64,000 nt of DNA. Source: Escallonia rubra. Its lineage: Eukaryota > Streptophyta > Magnoliopsida > Escalloniales > Escalloniaceae. Location of the stretch: assembly GCA_033065855.1 (NCBI GenBank), contig JAVXUO010002949.1, positions 186,001-250,000 of the forward strand, read 5' to 3'. Of this stretch, positions 1 through 12,113 are shown piece by piece. Under the pieces are notes generated by a model. It saw nothing but the letters and a program-made list of their open reading frames with translations. It was not told the origin of the DNA and made no database searches. Within the stretch, counting starts at the first letter, position 1. Each line of letters begins with the position of its first letter. Position numbers and translations under genes: made by a program.

Positions 1-640
1 AGACTTTTACATATCAAACCCAATAGTTATATCTGAACTCAAAACCTCAGTCTCCATACTAATCATGGTAATTGCCAATCACTCTTGCAGACTTCAGAAA
101 GAGTGATAACAAATATGGTGCGAAATTGGAGCTAGTCTAACATAAATCAGAACAATAGTCTGACCCGTCCCAGGACTTAGTCAAGGACATACTTCTTATC
201 CACCTTATATATCCATCTCAGATTTATTGTCAATTGGTCAATGTTGCATAACACTACTGGATGCAACAAACCAGTTAAACTTGAAATACAAGTAAAAGGA
301 AAAGTTGGTTCCATAACGAGTCTTATACATAAGCCACTTATGACCCAAACCACGAGCTTAAACCAAAACCAATATCCCCACGAGAATTTTCCTGAAAATG
401 ATCACTATTTTGATTTTGTTTACATGGATAACGAGTAATCAATCTGATGGCGTAAACATACACTAAGAATTAACCTCAGCACCATATCAAATGAGACATT
501 AACCCTTCCCCCACCCCCAACCCCCAGACCAACACCCACACAACCCTCCTAAAAGAATTAATCAAAGTAAGATATGAAGCAAGACATTCTCAAGGAAATC
601 AGAATCGCTAAAGGGCAGCATAGCAACTGAAGAAATAAAG
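1..640. other. AT-rich host DNA, no gene recognised
   Basis: This stretch has no convincing coding region; a 65-codon open frame at 241-438 has no recognisable domain. It contains a C-rich patch near 505-545. It probably belongs to the first intron or 5' region of a host gene read leftwards, because spliced-leader-like sequence lies just to the right. That link is inference. Confidence 0.4.
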
Positions 641-648
641 TACTAGTA

Positions 649-1290
649 GCATACAAGCGAGTTTCTGACAGATAAAATGCACCTAGTCTTAGCCAAGATC
701 TTAAGGTAGGAAAAGAATTTCAAGGCCAAGAAGGAGAAAAAAAACAGAATCTTAGGACGTAAGACTAAGACAACAAAACCACCAGTAAGAAATTGATTAA
801 TTCATCATAAGACAACAAAACAGACAAGGACTAAATCAATAAACGCGACAAGAATCTCTAATGCTTACAGTTATCAAAGAAATCACCTCAAATGTTAAAT
901 CTTTGATGGGATGTTGCTAAAGGGTAAGAAGAAAAACTGGGGTTTGAAAAAAGGAAAAAAAAAAACAGCATACAAGCAAGTAACTGACATATGATATCCA
1001 CTTCGTTTGAATCAAGATCAAAAGAAGGGCAAACGATGTTAAAGGCCAAAACTACTGCACAAGCCAAATATAAACCAGAAAAAGCCAAAAACAGAATCTG
1101 TGGACATAATACAACAAACCCATCATCAAAAAGTTTACCAAAGATAAGTGACCCAACAAACAGAGACTAAATTAAACAAACCCAACAAAGGAATCTACAC
1201 AGTAATGCTTAAATTATGCAAGAACTCACCTCAAACGTTGAATCCTTGACGGGTTGTTGCTAAAGGGTACAAAAAAAATGGGGTTCGAAG
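649..1290. repeat. imperfect tandem duplication, ~320-bp unit
   Basis: Unit 1 begins at 649 and unit 2 at 968, both with GCATACAAGC. The units share several blocks in the same order: an ACAGAATC block, a CACCTCAAA..TTGAATC block and a TGTTGCTAAAGGGTA block, followed by an A-rich, GGGGTT tract. They are clearly diverged, so the duplication is old. On the minus strand each unit contains the same exon-end/GT-donor arrangement. Confidence 0.65.
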
Positions 1291-1560
1291 AAAGAGAGCT
1301 AAAAAATAGTGGTGAAGGGTGAATGGTGTAGGGAAATTATTAGGGCACGAGAGAGGGAAGGTGTGATGTGGGTGGGATTGAATGAAGAAAGAGAAAAGCA
1401 AACAAAGAGAGAAAGGAAGAAAGTGAAGAGTAGAAAATTATGATGCAAATCACGAGAAGTATCACTGTTTGTTTCCACCCTTTCTTCTGTGCTTTTTTGT
1501 CTCTGAAATGGCGGAAGAAAACTACGCTATAAAGTTGAAATGAAAGTCTAGTGCCAGTAG
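1229..1560 (-). promoter_or_regulatory. putative 5' UTR exon and promoter of a host gene
   Basis: Read on the minus strand, 1500 to 1230 is a CT-rich leader that ends in GTTTGAG followed by GTGAGTTC, a strong plant splice donor at 1229. A second, weaker copy of the same exon end and donor lies at 887/886. A TTTATAG sequence near 1535 could be a TATA element about 40-60 bp upstream of the CT-rich leader. The gene body would lie left of the window. No protein-coding sequence is visible, so the gene cannot be identified. Confidence 0.4.
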
Positions 1561-1679
1561 AGAGGGGTACACAGAATACTCGCGGTATTTGGCGCTGAAT
1601 GTGAAGCTTCCCTTTCGGCTTTTCTCGTACGGCTTTTGACTAAAAAGGCCAGTTACATGTTGTATCGTCTCGTTTAAAT

Positions 1680-1990
1680 TTTTGCTTTTCTTTTTTTGAA
1701 AATATTCAATAATATATACAAGAATATATTTTGAGACGAATGTATATGAAGAACAGAAAAAAAAAAATTAATTAAATGGGTGACAACCCATCTAAGTGAG
1801 CAACCAAAAGAAAAGAAAATATGAGATGAAGGAACCTAACTACTACATAAAGAACAAGAATCAAAACTAAAACTCACGCAACAAAATACCTCAAGGCTCA
1901 AAATAGAGTCACAAACAAGAAGCAGCAATAGCCAATTCAAATCAGGCATGAAAGCTATGTCTAAACTCGGTCAAACCATTCTTGTTTCAC
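1680..1990 (-). other. LINE 3' UTR and A-rich tail
   Basis: On the minus strand a GGGTTGTCACCC motif near 1785, typical of the trailer of plant L1 elements, is followed by AT-rich sequence and ends in an A-rich tract at about 1697-1680. This marks the 3' terminus of the LINE and its boundary with the host gene promoter. Confidence 0.55.
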
Positions 1991-2640
1991 ACCTTGGCCT
2001 GAATGCAACACAAAAGATGATATTGCTGAAGAGAGCTGCAGGACACTTGTTGTGCCTCAGGCGATGTGCATTGAATGTACTGTCTGGCAGCGGTCATATA
2101 TAATATCCAAAAGGCTACTACAAGACTCGTTGGTAGTTCCTTTGGTCGTAGCGTTGATTTGTGTGAGTAACACCTATTGAGCAACCTAAACAATAATGTA
2201 AAAGTAAGAAATTTTCGCTAACCAAGCCATGGCAAGGAACAAAGTAGCCGCTATCTCACTACTTCCATCAATCGTAACCAAAACATCCGAGTATGCCCCT
2301 GATGGCACCCAGGCAGATGTGAAGGCAACCAGACCAATACCAATTTTTCCACAAACATGAGAAGATTAAGTAACAAAGACGACACAAAACACAATGTTCG
2401 GCAGAAATGGACAATCGCGTGTACATGAAATATACAGTGGAATAAAATGTGCATAAAAGTGTTGAAACTGGACTGAGCTTAGCATATAGACCCCATCATG
2501 GCACTTAGTTAATTTATGGAACATCTTTTGAAAGGAGGGAGTATATCGCACAGTACGTAATAGACTACGACTGCGAGCTAAAATATGCTCCATAGAGAAC
2601 TGATCACCCCTAAAAACAACATTGTTTCGGCTACACCAGA
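1990..2640 (-). pseudogene. LINE ORF2 C-terminal remnant (possibly RNase H-like)
   Basis: This lies between the zf-RVT region and the 3' UTR, where many plant L1 elements encode an RNase H domain. Around 2200-2370 a minus-strand frame reads GKIGIGLVAF..., then ..SEIAATLFLAMAWLA, weakly resembling the first strand and the acidic helix of LINE RNase H domains. Frames are interrupted by stops and shifts, and no complete set of catalytic residues can be traced. Assignment rests mainly on position. Confidence 0.35.
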
Positions 2641-2644
2641 TAAA

Positions 2645-3010
2645 CTAAAGCAAAATCGCCACTTGCAAGACCTGGAAAAGGTCATCTCCATTGCGCGAAA
2701 TGGGTTTGCGAAGACAATGCAAAACTAAAGTAATAGCTAAATCAATTCTAGGGTCATCCTGTATACCCAGAGTGTGAACCCAAATATTCCGCGTTTTAGA
2801 GCACTGCCGAAAAAAGTGATCATGGGTTTCAGGATGCTGTAAACAAAGTGGACATTGATCAGATATCAGACAATTCCTTTTCATTAGCTCTGAAGCTACT
2901 GCTAACCTCTAATGCAAAAATTGCCACAAAAATATTTGAGCTTTTTCAGCAGTGGCAGTTTCCAGACTTTGCGCCACCTATTGTGAGACACAGAGCTAAC
3001 AAGGGAGGTC
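2645..3010 (-). pseudogene. LINE ORF2 zf-RVT domain remnant
   Basis: The zinc-binding reverse-transcriptase-associated domain found after the thumb of plant LINE reverse transcriptases. The first part (about 3000-2930) reads VWKLPLLKKLKYFCGN, matching the usual W..pP..K.F.W pattern. The second (about 2860-2770) has CPLCLQHPETHDHFFRQC, the C..C..E...H.F..C signature, followed by IW. At least one stop or frameshift separates the halves. It is the downstream continuation of the reverse transcriptase at 3454-4770. Confidence 0.75.
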
Positions 3011-3453
3011 GCCTGATTCTCCTTATAACGTAATGCTTTGTAATTTTCTGTTGTCGAAAAGATACCTCTGTTGGCATAAGCATAAGACCGGAAGCAAACA
3101 TCCTAAACACCAGAAAGAACTAGTTCTAAAATAAGATGAACTATTGGTGGAGAGAGAGTAAGAAGTAAAACGGAGAGTTTCCATCGGTGTGAGTTTGGAA
3201 AGAACATGTCAAAGATATGTCAGTGCTTATTTGACTCAGAATGGAAGTGGAGACAAAAGTTCAGACGACATGCCCCGCAGCCACCAATCCATCTAAACTG
3301 AAATAGAGCACCCATTACCTATTTTCCATTGTATACATGCTTAAGAGATAGTTGTCCAACTAAAATACTCTGCCAGATCCATGATCATTGTCTCGGGTTA
3401 CGGGCATTAAGAAAAGATGTTTGACTAAAGTATCGTCCTTTTCAGAACCTTTG

Positions 3454-5269
3454 CTAGAAGACTATGAGGATTATTCCAAAATTTCCATGCTTGTTTAAGT
3501 ACAAGGCCTGATTAAATAATTTGAAGTTCTGAAAACCCAAGCCTCCTAAACTTTTGGGTAAACATAAATTAGACCAAGAAATCCAGTGAATAGAACTGTG
3601 GCTTGCATTATTTGACCACCAAAAGCAAGCTAAAATTTGATCTAACTGTTTACAAATTTCCATATTATACACCGACATATAGTGTACAAAGAGGGAGGAA
3701 AGAACTAAATGAACAAGGGTAGCTCGACCTGCCTTATTCAAAAGTAACCCTAACCAGTGTGCACACCTGTCTTGAACCTTCTGGACAATACTCCTAAAAA
3801 TCTCTTTTTTATGTACAGCCACATCCAAATTGATCCTCAGATATTTTCCAAAACCTTGCTTGTCTTTAAAGTCAAATGCTTGCTCTAACAAAGATCTATA
3901 CTCAGCCGACGCATTAGGGCTAATTGATAGGCTTGATTTTTCCCAATTTATACGTTGACTAGACATTAAACAATAATAATTCAGAACTGACCTAACCTTA
4001 GAGATACTTTGAACCACATTCTTTTGAAAACTCAAGAAGAGATAAACATAATCCGCATACATTGAGTGACGGCTAGAGAAGTCCTTCCTGCTTTAATGCC
4101 ATTGCTATGCCCAAGTTGTTCAACCTTTACTAAGCCCACGGACAAGACTTCAGAGTAAAGGATAAACATGAATGGCGATAAAGGGTTCCCTTGTCTAATT
4201 CCACAGGTCGGCTTAAAAGAAGGTTTAGGGACACCATTGACCAAGATCGAGTAGGAAACAATAGTAACACATTGAACTACACGATTAACCCAAACCTGGG
4301 GAAAATCGAAGTTCAAAAGAACCTCATGAAGGAAATCCCAACGTACTCTGTCAAAAGCCTTACTCATGTCTAATTTAAGAGCAATAAGAACCACGCCTCT
4401 AAACTTCCGACGACGAACACAGTCTGTTAGTTCTTGAGCAAACAAAACATTATCTGCAAGGCTACGCCCAGAAACAAAAGCATTCTGAAAATGGAGAGAC
4501 AATATCCCCCAGAATAGGTGTCATTCTTGTGACCAGAACCTTGGAAATGATCTCGTAAATGACGTTACTGAGACTTATAGGCTGGAAGTCAGTAGGGGAC
4601 TCGGGAGGGTGCTTCCTCGGGATTAAGGAAATGAATGTATGAGGGACCTCATAAAGCAGCCTACCTGAGTTAAGGAAAGACGAAACAACACGGGTGATAA
4701 GGGCACCCAAAATAGGCCAACAACGCTGATACACCAAGGCAGGAATGCCATCAGGGCTTGGGGCTTTCAATTTACCTAGTACAAAAACTACCTTATTTAT
4801 TTCATCTAGGGTGAAAGCTTAACTAAGAAGACACACATAGGAGGGCAAAATAGAATGAAAGGAAAATTGTTGCAAGGAGGATATGATAGAACCAGCAGAG
4901 GGTGTATGACAATCCGTCTCAGAGAACAAACATTTGAAATAATCAACTGTTAGAGAATTAATTGAGTCCTCATCAGAAATAACCCCGCCATTGTTGTCCC
5001 TAAGAGACGTGATTTAATTAGCCATACGTTCGATAATTGTAGAGGTATGGAAAAGCTTCGTATTCCTATCCCCCTCCTCTAACCAATCAATCTTTGACCG
5101 CTGCCCCCAAAAAACTACTTCACACTCTAAGAAAAATTCCAGTTTACCACACAAGAAAAACTGCTCATGACAATTCTCCAGTGACCGTCGACTCCCCTCT
5201 TGATAGAACAACAACCTCTGTTGAGTGTCATTAATTTGCGATTGCAGATTCCTGAATCTGGTTGAACTC
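3454..5269 (-). pseudogene. LINE ORF2 reverse transcriptase, inactive
   Basis: Target-primed reverse transcriptase of an L1 LINE. Fingers and palm are recognisable in order: KAPSPDGIPALVYQRCW near 4770, NAFVSGRSLADNVLFAQEL near 4490, the first catalytic motif KLDMSKAFDRVRW, then GIRQGNPLSPFMFILYSE, and the active-site loop MYADYVYLF at 4062. The last should read (F/Y)ADD, so one catalytic aspartate is replaced by tyrosine. The domain is spread over at least three frames (5014-5269, 4462-4770, 4032-4502, 3454-4062). The upstream segment 5014-5269 is the linker after the endonuclease (RSKIDWLEEGDRNTKLFH), classic for plant LINEs. A copia element separates it from the endonuclease at 13509-14371. 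Confidence 0.9.
5127..5269. repeat. left copy of 143-bp duplication flanking the copia element
   Basis: This LINE segment, starting CTAAGAAAAATTCC and ending GGTTGAACTC, abuts the left LTR of the copia element. The same 143 bp recurs at 13366-13508 directly after the right LTR, with no gaps and only three differences by eye. The arrangement is that of a target-site duplication but far longer than the usual 5 bp. Confidence 0.9.
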
Positions 5270-6556
5270 TGAAACCAAAAAGATAACCTTAGAGGGGGGG
5301 GGGGGGGTGAATAGGGTTTTAAGACTACTTTAAAAATTAACAAACAACAAACCTCAATCTCAATAACTTAAATAAGCAAACTAACCAATCTCAACACAAA
5401 TGTAAAACGATAATGTAAAGATAGAAGGGTTTAAAGATACTTGACAATGAGATTTAAATGGTTCGGCTTGATATACCCTCAAGCCTACGTCCACCCCTTC
5501 AAGGAAGTCCCTTGAAAGGTCCTAGAATCCACTAGTATGATCTTCGTTACGGGTCAAGATCGAACCTCTTACAATCCCTTGATGCTATGCCCACATCAAG
5601 AATAAGCTTTGACAATCCCACAGCTCCAAAGCTTGACAACCCCAAGCTTTGGTACAAGAACCTTTAGATGAAGAATTGTGTACAAGATTTCATTCTCAAT
5701 AAGTAGATGAGTACAAGTTTAAGCACTAGAACAAGAAAGATGAGTGTATGATGATTTTATGAAAGTGTATATCTCTCAAGTGTAAGCTCACAATAAATGC
5801 TATCTTGAAATGGATGAGAAAACAATGAAAACCAAGAGAGATTGAACAATTGCTTTGATCTTTGAGAATATGAAAGATAAGAGAGCTTTGAATGCAATTG
5901 ATGAATCAAAACTAAGCCCAAAATAAGTATTTATAGAGTTGAGAATTAATATGACCGTTTGGAGTTAGGTAGGGCATTTATTGCGCCAAACGGTAAATAC
6001 AGTCGACTGTAATGCATCATTGCAGTCGACTGTAATCCCAAAGTAGCCGTTGGAAATTCAAATTTCCAACTTACAGTCGACTGTAATCCAAATTTAGTCG
6101 ATTGTAATAGGCTACTGGAAGTATTACAGTCGACTGCATTCCAATGCAGTCGACTGTAATACCTCACTGCCCAACTTGCAGTCGACTGCAATCCAATGCA
6201 GTCGACTGCATTCCAGAAAATGCAGTTTCCTAGTTTTTAAAGAATGAAAAACTTTTATGCATGCAAGGGAAACCTATGGGCAAGTTCTAGGTATACAGTC
6301 ATCGTAACGATCATATCTCTACGTCTAGTTTATAAAGAAGGAAATAAAGCATTGTAAAATTCAATCGATGAATTCTTCTTTGATGCGATCCGTTGATAGT
6401 CTTTGACTGTGTTACTCATCTAATAGTCCGTTTTCATGAGTATGAGATTGTTCCTATTGCTTCATCAACTCAATGCATGTTAGACAACATAAACATCAAT
6501 GTTGGTTATCATCAAAACCAAATATAATCATATGTTAAATAACCGTAGGGTTAACA
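5270..6556 (-). repeat. copia 3' LTR
   Basis: This begins TGAAACC on the plus strand and ends GGGTTAACA, so in element orientation it starts TGTTAACCC and ends TTTCA. It contains a G17 run near 5292-5308, a conserved block shared with the solo LTR at 49323 (ATTTAAATGGTTCGGCTTGA), and the GTCGAC palindrome array at 5998-6215. Confidence 0.93.
5998..6215. repeat. array of CAGTCGACTG palindromes in the copia LTR
   Basis: About eight copies of CAGTCGACTG or one-base variants are spaced 15-40 bp apart and separated by TAAT/GCAAT-type linkers. Several extend to the 14-bp palindrome TACAGTCGACTGTA. The same array lies in the other LTR at 12806-13025. Function is unknown. Confidence 0.85.
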
Positions 6557-6571
6557 ATTTCCCCCTTTTTG
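6557..6571 (-). other. copia polypurine tract
   Basis: On the minus strand AAAAAGGGGGAAAT immediately precedes the 3' LTR, the expected plus-strand priming site. Confidence 0.75.
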
Positions 6572-7129
6572 ATGATGGCAAACATTGATTCAAATAATAT
6601 GAGATATATAAGATAATAAACGTAAAGAAGCATGACAATCTCAATTATAAATCATAAGGGGTTAAAAGAAGAATCACGACGATAAGCTCCCCCTATCTAA
6701 AGTAATATAGGGCTCCCCCTAACTCAAGTAATATATGCTCATATCAAATCCACACAAGTATGAATCAACAATATTTTCTCCCCCTTTTGACATCATTGAA
6801 AAAGATCAAGGGTGTGTGTGAAAGTGATCAACTTATGTATCCATCAATGGATAATCAATATAGCCAACAAGGGCATTCAAACAATAAAACATAAGTACTT
6901 GAATACCCATCAAAAGGTGTACCAAGCACCTTTTACAAAAATAGCACAAAAAAAGAAGTGTAAAGGATTTAGAAATATAAGTGTGTGCAAATCAAATGAT
7001 ATTAAATGAATATCAACAAAATCAATAATTTTGAAAAGAGAAAAATCAACCAAAGCATGCTATAAGCATATTAAATAATGTTTAAGCATGAGAAGTGCAA
7101 CTTGCATGATTATGCATAAGAGATATAAC

Positions 7130-10070
7130 ATTTAGTCACATATGTGAAGACATGCCAAGTTCTCTTCTAAGAGTGGTAAACCTTTTCGAATCTAAAGGTT
7201 TAGTGAAGATATCCGCTAATTGGTGATTTGTGTCCACGAAATCTAGAACAATATCACCGTTTTGCACATGATCACGGATAAAATGGTGTTTGATTTCTAT
7301 GTGCGTAGTGCGTGAATGTTGGATGGAATTTTTGCTCAAGTCAATGGCACTAGTGTTATCGCATAAGATAGGTATGTGATCATACTTGAGTCCAAAGTCC
7401 AAAAGGGTTTGTTTCATCCAAAGAATTTGTGCACAATAAGCACCAACCGCCATATATTCAGCTTCGGTGGTAGAGAGTGCAACCGAGTTTTTCTTTTTGG
7501 AACTCTAAAAAACAAAAGAGTGACCTAGGAATTGGCAACCTCCACTAGTACTTTTCTGCTCGGTTTTACAACCGGCATAGTCGGCGTCGGAGTAACCAAT
7601 TAGGTAAAAAAAATATGTGTTTCTAGGAAACCATAACCCTAAATCGTGAGTGTCCTTAAGATATCTAAGGATTCTCTTGACGGCAACCAAATGAGATTCC
7701 TTAGGACAAGCTTGAAATCTAGCACATAAACAAACACTAAACATTATATCGGGTCTACTTGCGGTAAGGTAAAAGAGTGATCCGATCATACCTCGATAGC
7801 GCTTAATATCAACATCCTTACCCTTTTCATCTTTATCAAGCTTTAATGAAGAGCTCATTGGAGTGTCAAAAGCATTTGATGCTTCCATGTCAAATCTCTT
7901 GAGTAGCTCTTTGGTGTATTTGGCTTGGTTGATAAAGATTCCATCCTTGCTTTGTTTGATTTGCAATCCAAGGAAGAAGGTGAGTTCTCCCATCATGCTC
8001 ATTTCAAACTCCTTACTCATACAAGAAGCAAACTCTTCGCACAAGGATCCATTAGTAGCACCAAATATAATGTCATCAACATAAATTTGCACCAACAATA
8101 AGTCCTTGCCCTTAGATTTTATAAAAAGAGCGGTGTCAAGTTTTCCTCTTGAAAAATCATTTTCTAAAAAAAAACTACTTAGCCTTTCATACCAAGCTCT
8201 AGGAGCTTGTTTGAAACCATAAAGAGCTTTGCTAAGCTTGAAAACATGGTTTGGAAATTTTTCATGTTCAAAGTCGGGAGGTTGAGCCACATAAACCTCC
8301 TCCGAAATAAAACCATTTAGAAAAACACTCTTGACATCCATTTGAAAGAGTTTAAAATCTCTATAGCAAGCAAAAGCTAATAGCATTCTAATAGATTCAA
8401 GTCTAGCTACCGGTGCATAAGTCTCATCAAAATAAATTCCTTCCATTTGGTTATAACCTTGGGCCACTAATCTAGTCTTGTTTCTAACCACGACTCTGGA
8501 TTCATCAAGTTTGTTTCTAAAAATCCATTTTGTGCCTATAATCCTAAAGTTTTGAGGTTTAGGCATAAAGGTCCAAACTTGAATTCTTTCAAATTGAACT
8601 AGCTCTTCTTGCATAGCAAGCATCCAAGATTCATGATGTAGAGCTTCGGAGAAGTTCATCGGTTCAATTTGGGAAAGAAACGCTATATTAACATGTTGTT
8701 GAAGAAAGCGTCGAGTTCTTACCCCACTCGAAGGATTACCTAAGATTTGATCGCTTGGATGATCCTTTTTGTAAGTCCAATCTTTTGGTAATGCTTGAGA
8801 GTTGTCCAAGTTTGAGGCATCATTGATTTCTTCCTCGTTTCCCCCTTGAGAGCTTGATTGTTGCTCCCCAAGATCAGTTTCTTTGGGGTTGCCTTGTAGT
8901 GTTTCACTTATGTCCAAAGTTCTCATGTCATTGTCCATATCATCTACATTAACAATGTTAGTCCTCCGAAGAAAAGGATTAGTCTCATCAAAAGTAACAT
9001 TAATGGATTCTTCAACAACCAAAGTACTTTTATTATAAACTCTATATGCCATACTATTATTAGAGTAACCAACAAAAATACCCTCAAAGGTGTTGGAATC
9101 AAATTTGCTAAGGTGATCCTTAGTATTTAAAACAAAGCATTTGGAACCAAAGACTCTAAAAAAGCTCACCTTAGGTTTCTTATCATTAAAAAGCTCATAA
9201 GGGGTTTTTAACAAAAAATTTCGCAAGATAACTTTATTAAGAACAAAACAAGCACAATTGACCGCCTCTGCCCAAAAGTACTTAGGTAAACCATATACGT
9301 TAAGCATTGTTCTTGCCGCTTCTTGCAAAGACCTATTCTTTCTTTTGGCAACACCATTTTGTTGAGGAGTTCTAAGAGCCGAAAAATTATGTGATATCCC
9401 AAAGTCATCATACAAGGCTCTTATTTTTTATTTTTCAAATTCTCTACCATGATCACTTCGAATGTTGGTTATCAAATAACCTTTTTGATTTTGAACATGT
9501 TTTGCAAATGAAGTGAACACATTTAGAGATTCATCTTTGGTAGCCAAAAAGAAAGTCCAAGTATAGCGAGAATAGTCATCAACAATAACAAAACAATATG
9601 ATTTACCACCAAGACTAGTAGTAGGGATTGGTCCAAACAAATTCATGTGAAGTAATTGCAAGGGTCTAGAAGTAGATACCATTTTCTTCGGTTTGTGAGA
9701 GACTTTCTTTTGCTTACCCATTTGACAAGCATCACATACTTTATCTTTCTCAAACTTGATCTTCGGGAGACCCCTCACAAGTTCTTTGCTTGAAATATCC
9801 TTCAAATGCTCCATGTGCATGTGACCAAGTCTTCGATGCCAAAGCCAAGATGTTTCACTACTAGCACTAAGACACTTGACATCTTGGTTAGCTAAATCAT
9901 TTAATTGAATGGAGTAAACATTATTATCTCTACTACCTACCAAAATAGTTTCATTGTTCTTCAAGGATATTATAGTGCAATGAGAAGCCTCAAAAATAAC
10001 TTTAAAACCTTTATCACTAAATTGACTAATACTTAGCAAGTTATGCTTTAATCCTTCAACATATAACACA
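7130..10070 (-). pseudogene. copia pol remnant (integrase, reverse transcriptase, RNase H)
   Basis: Domains run from high to low coordinates. GAG-pre-integrase has WLWHRRLGHMHMEHL and the paired-cysteine motif CDACQMGKQ. The integrase core has VDDYSRYTWTFFL. The integrase C-terminal part includes RVFGSKCFVLN and GIFVGYSN. The reverse transcriptase has KLFQMDVKSVFLNG, LYGFKQAPRAWY and the active-site loop YVDDIIFG. RNase H ends with QHSRTTHIEIKHHFIRDHV and ADIFTKPL. Integrase preceding reverse transcriptase defines Ty1-copia. The region is a fossil and no longer forms one continuous frame. Confidence 0.93.
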
Positions 10071-10399
10071 TTCTCAATTGAATGTGGTTCCTTACCAATA
10101 GTTCATTTACCTTTGATTTTTCCTTGAGAATTGTCACCAAAAGTCACATTTCCTCATTCTTTAAGATCAATCGAGGTGAAAAGAGATATGTTGCCGGTCA
10201 TATGTCTTGAGCATCCACTATCAAGAATCCACTTCTTGCTACTAGATTTTGCTTTGAGACATACCTATAAACACAAATCAAGTAGTGGCTTTTGGTATCC
10301 AAATTTTCTTGGGTCCTTGGGTGTTAGTCTTGCATTTGTATTCTTGACCTTTCACAATCCATATTTTCTTTCTACCTCTAACAAAAACAATTCTACAAG

Positions 10400-12054
10400 G
10401 ACAATGATTAGTCGTATGCCCTTTCTTGTTGCACCAACCGCAATGTGTAAAAAGGTGTGTAATAGTTCTTTAGTCGTTTTGTATGAATATTCAACCTAGC
10501 TTGTTGTTGCAAAATTTTAGGAGGCATGGCCATGGGATCTAATCCAAGACCACCTTTGTTTAGGCCAATTCTTTGGCGTCCAAGCATGACATCCAAATTA
10601 TTTTGACCATCAACAAATTTTTTAAGACATTTTTTCAAATCACAAATCTCAACTTTTAAATCTTCATTTTGTTTTTCTAAAGCCAATGTTTTGGAAGAGA
10701 TTTGCTTTGAGCTAGGAGTGTTAACAAATAATTCAACCAAAACGTTATTCACATATTTCACATATAAATGGTTGGAGATGCATTCATTTTTGGCATGCAA
10801 CTTATTATTTTCCATTATCAACTTCTCAATTTGCTTATTAGCTTCAAGGAATTTCTTAGACAAAATAATATTTTTCTTGAAAATTTTCTTGGATTCCTCA
10901 TATAAGCCATCATACGCATCTTCAAAGCTTTCATTATCACTATTACTACCGGAAGAAGAGCTTACCTCATCATTTGCCATGAAGCATACATTTCCTTGAT
11001 CATTCTTCTCATTGTCTTCATCACTTGAATCAAAGTCACTCTATGTTGGAGTATGTTCGGCATTCATTGCTCTTTCCTTCTCCTTGTTCTCTTTCTTAGA
11101 GAATTGTCTTCTTTTAGCTCTTTCCCATACATCTCTTCTTTCCTTCTTCTCCCTTTTGTAGATAGGACAATCCATCTTCATGTGTCCCGGCTTGTGGCAT
11201 TTGTAGCAAAGATTCTCTTCGTTGCTAGCATTTTGTTGCCTTCTCCCATCATTCCTTCTAAATTTTAAGAACTTCTTGAAGTTCTTTGCAACCATTGCAA
11301 TATCCTCTTCATCAAATTATTCATCATCATCACTTGACTCAAGGTTTGATGATGAAGCTTTAAGAGCAATTGATGTAGGCTTCTTCTTGACGTCCTCTTA
11401 ATCAAAGGTCTTGAGTTGCATTTCGTACGTCATAAGTGAGCACATCAATTCATCAAGATGAAATATATTAAGATTCTTTGATTCTTGGATGGCGGTGATC
11501 TTTGCATCCCAAGCTCTTGGTAAGGACCTAATCACTTTTCTTACTAGATCACAATTAGTGAATTCCTTGCCTAATTGCTTCAAAGGGTTCACAATGTTAG
11601 TAAAACGAGTATTCATATCCGTAACGGATTCATTTGGAAGCATATGGAATAACTCATAATCTCTAAACAATAAGTTCATCTTGGAATCTCTAAGAAGAGA
11701 AGTCCCTTCATGAGTGACTTGAAGAGTATCCCAAATACTCTTAGCGGAATTACACATAATGACTCTATTGAGTTCATTAGTGTTTAAAGCACACACAAGA
11801 CAATTTTTCGCTCTAGCATTCATACAAATCATCTTCTTATCATGATCACTATACTCCGATTTGGATTTAGGCTCTTCAACCTTATCAACCACCTTTATCG
11901 AAACGAATGGGCCATTCTCAACAATATGCCACATCTCATAGTCTTGAGATTCTAAATAGATTTTAATCTTAACTTTCCACACACTATAATTGGTCCCATT
12001 AAACAATGGAGGCCTAGTGGTAGAACTACCCTCCATACCACCAACGTAAGCCAT
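10400..12054 (-). pseudogene. copia gag remnant
   Basis: The N-terminal part (from 12054) has the UBN2-type gag signature FNGTNYSVWKVKIKIYLES and later AKSIWDTL and YEL. A zinc knuckle CYKCHKPGHMKMDCP lies near 11200. A charged, coiled-coil-like segment follows (about 10980-10600, with KKFLEANKQIEKLIMENNKL). Gag forms the particle shell in which reverse transcription occurs. Part of a fossil element. Confidence 0.85.
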
Positions 12055-12098
12055 GATCGATTAACTCTCTTGGCGTTACCCAATATAACAAGAGCCGA

Positions 12099-12111
12099 GG
12101 CTCTGATACCA
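12099..12111 (-). other. copia primer-binding site (initiator tRNA-Met)
   Basis: On the minus strand TGGTATCAGAGCC lies two bases inside the 5' LTR, matching the 3' end of plant initiator methionine tRNA. Confidence 0.9.
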
Positions 12112-12113
12112 CT

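Noticed and set aside
1680-1700. Target-site duplication for the LINE
   Set aside because: AT-rich sequence at the 3' tail and at about 41380-41420 has only short, imperfect matches; no convincing pair.
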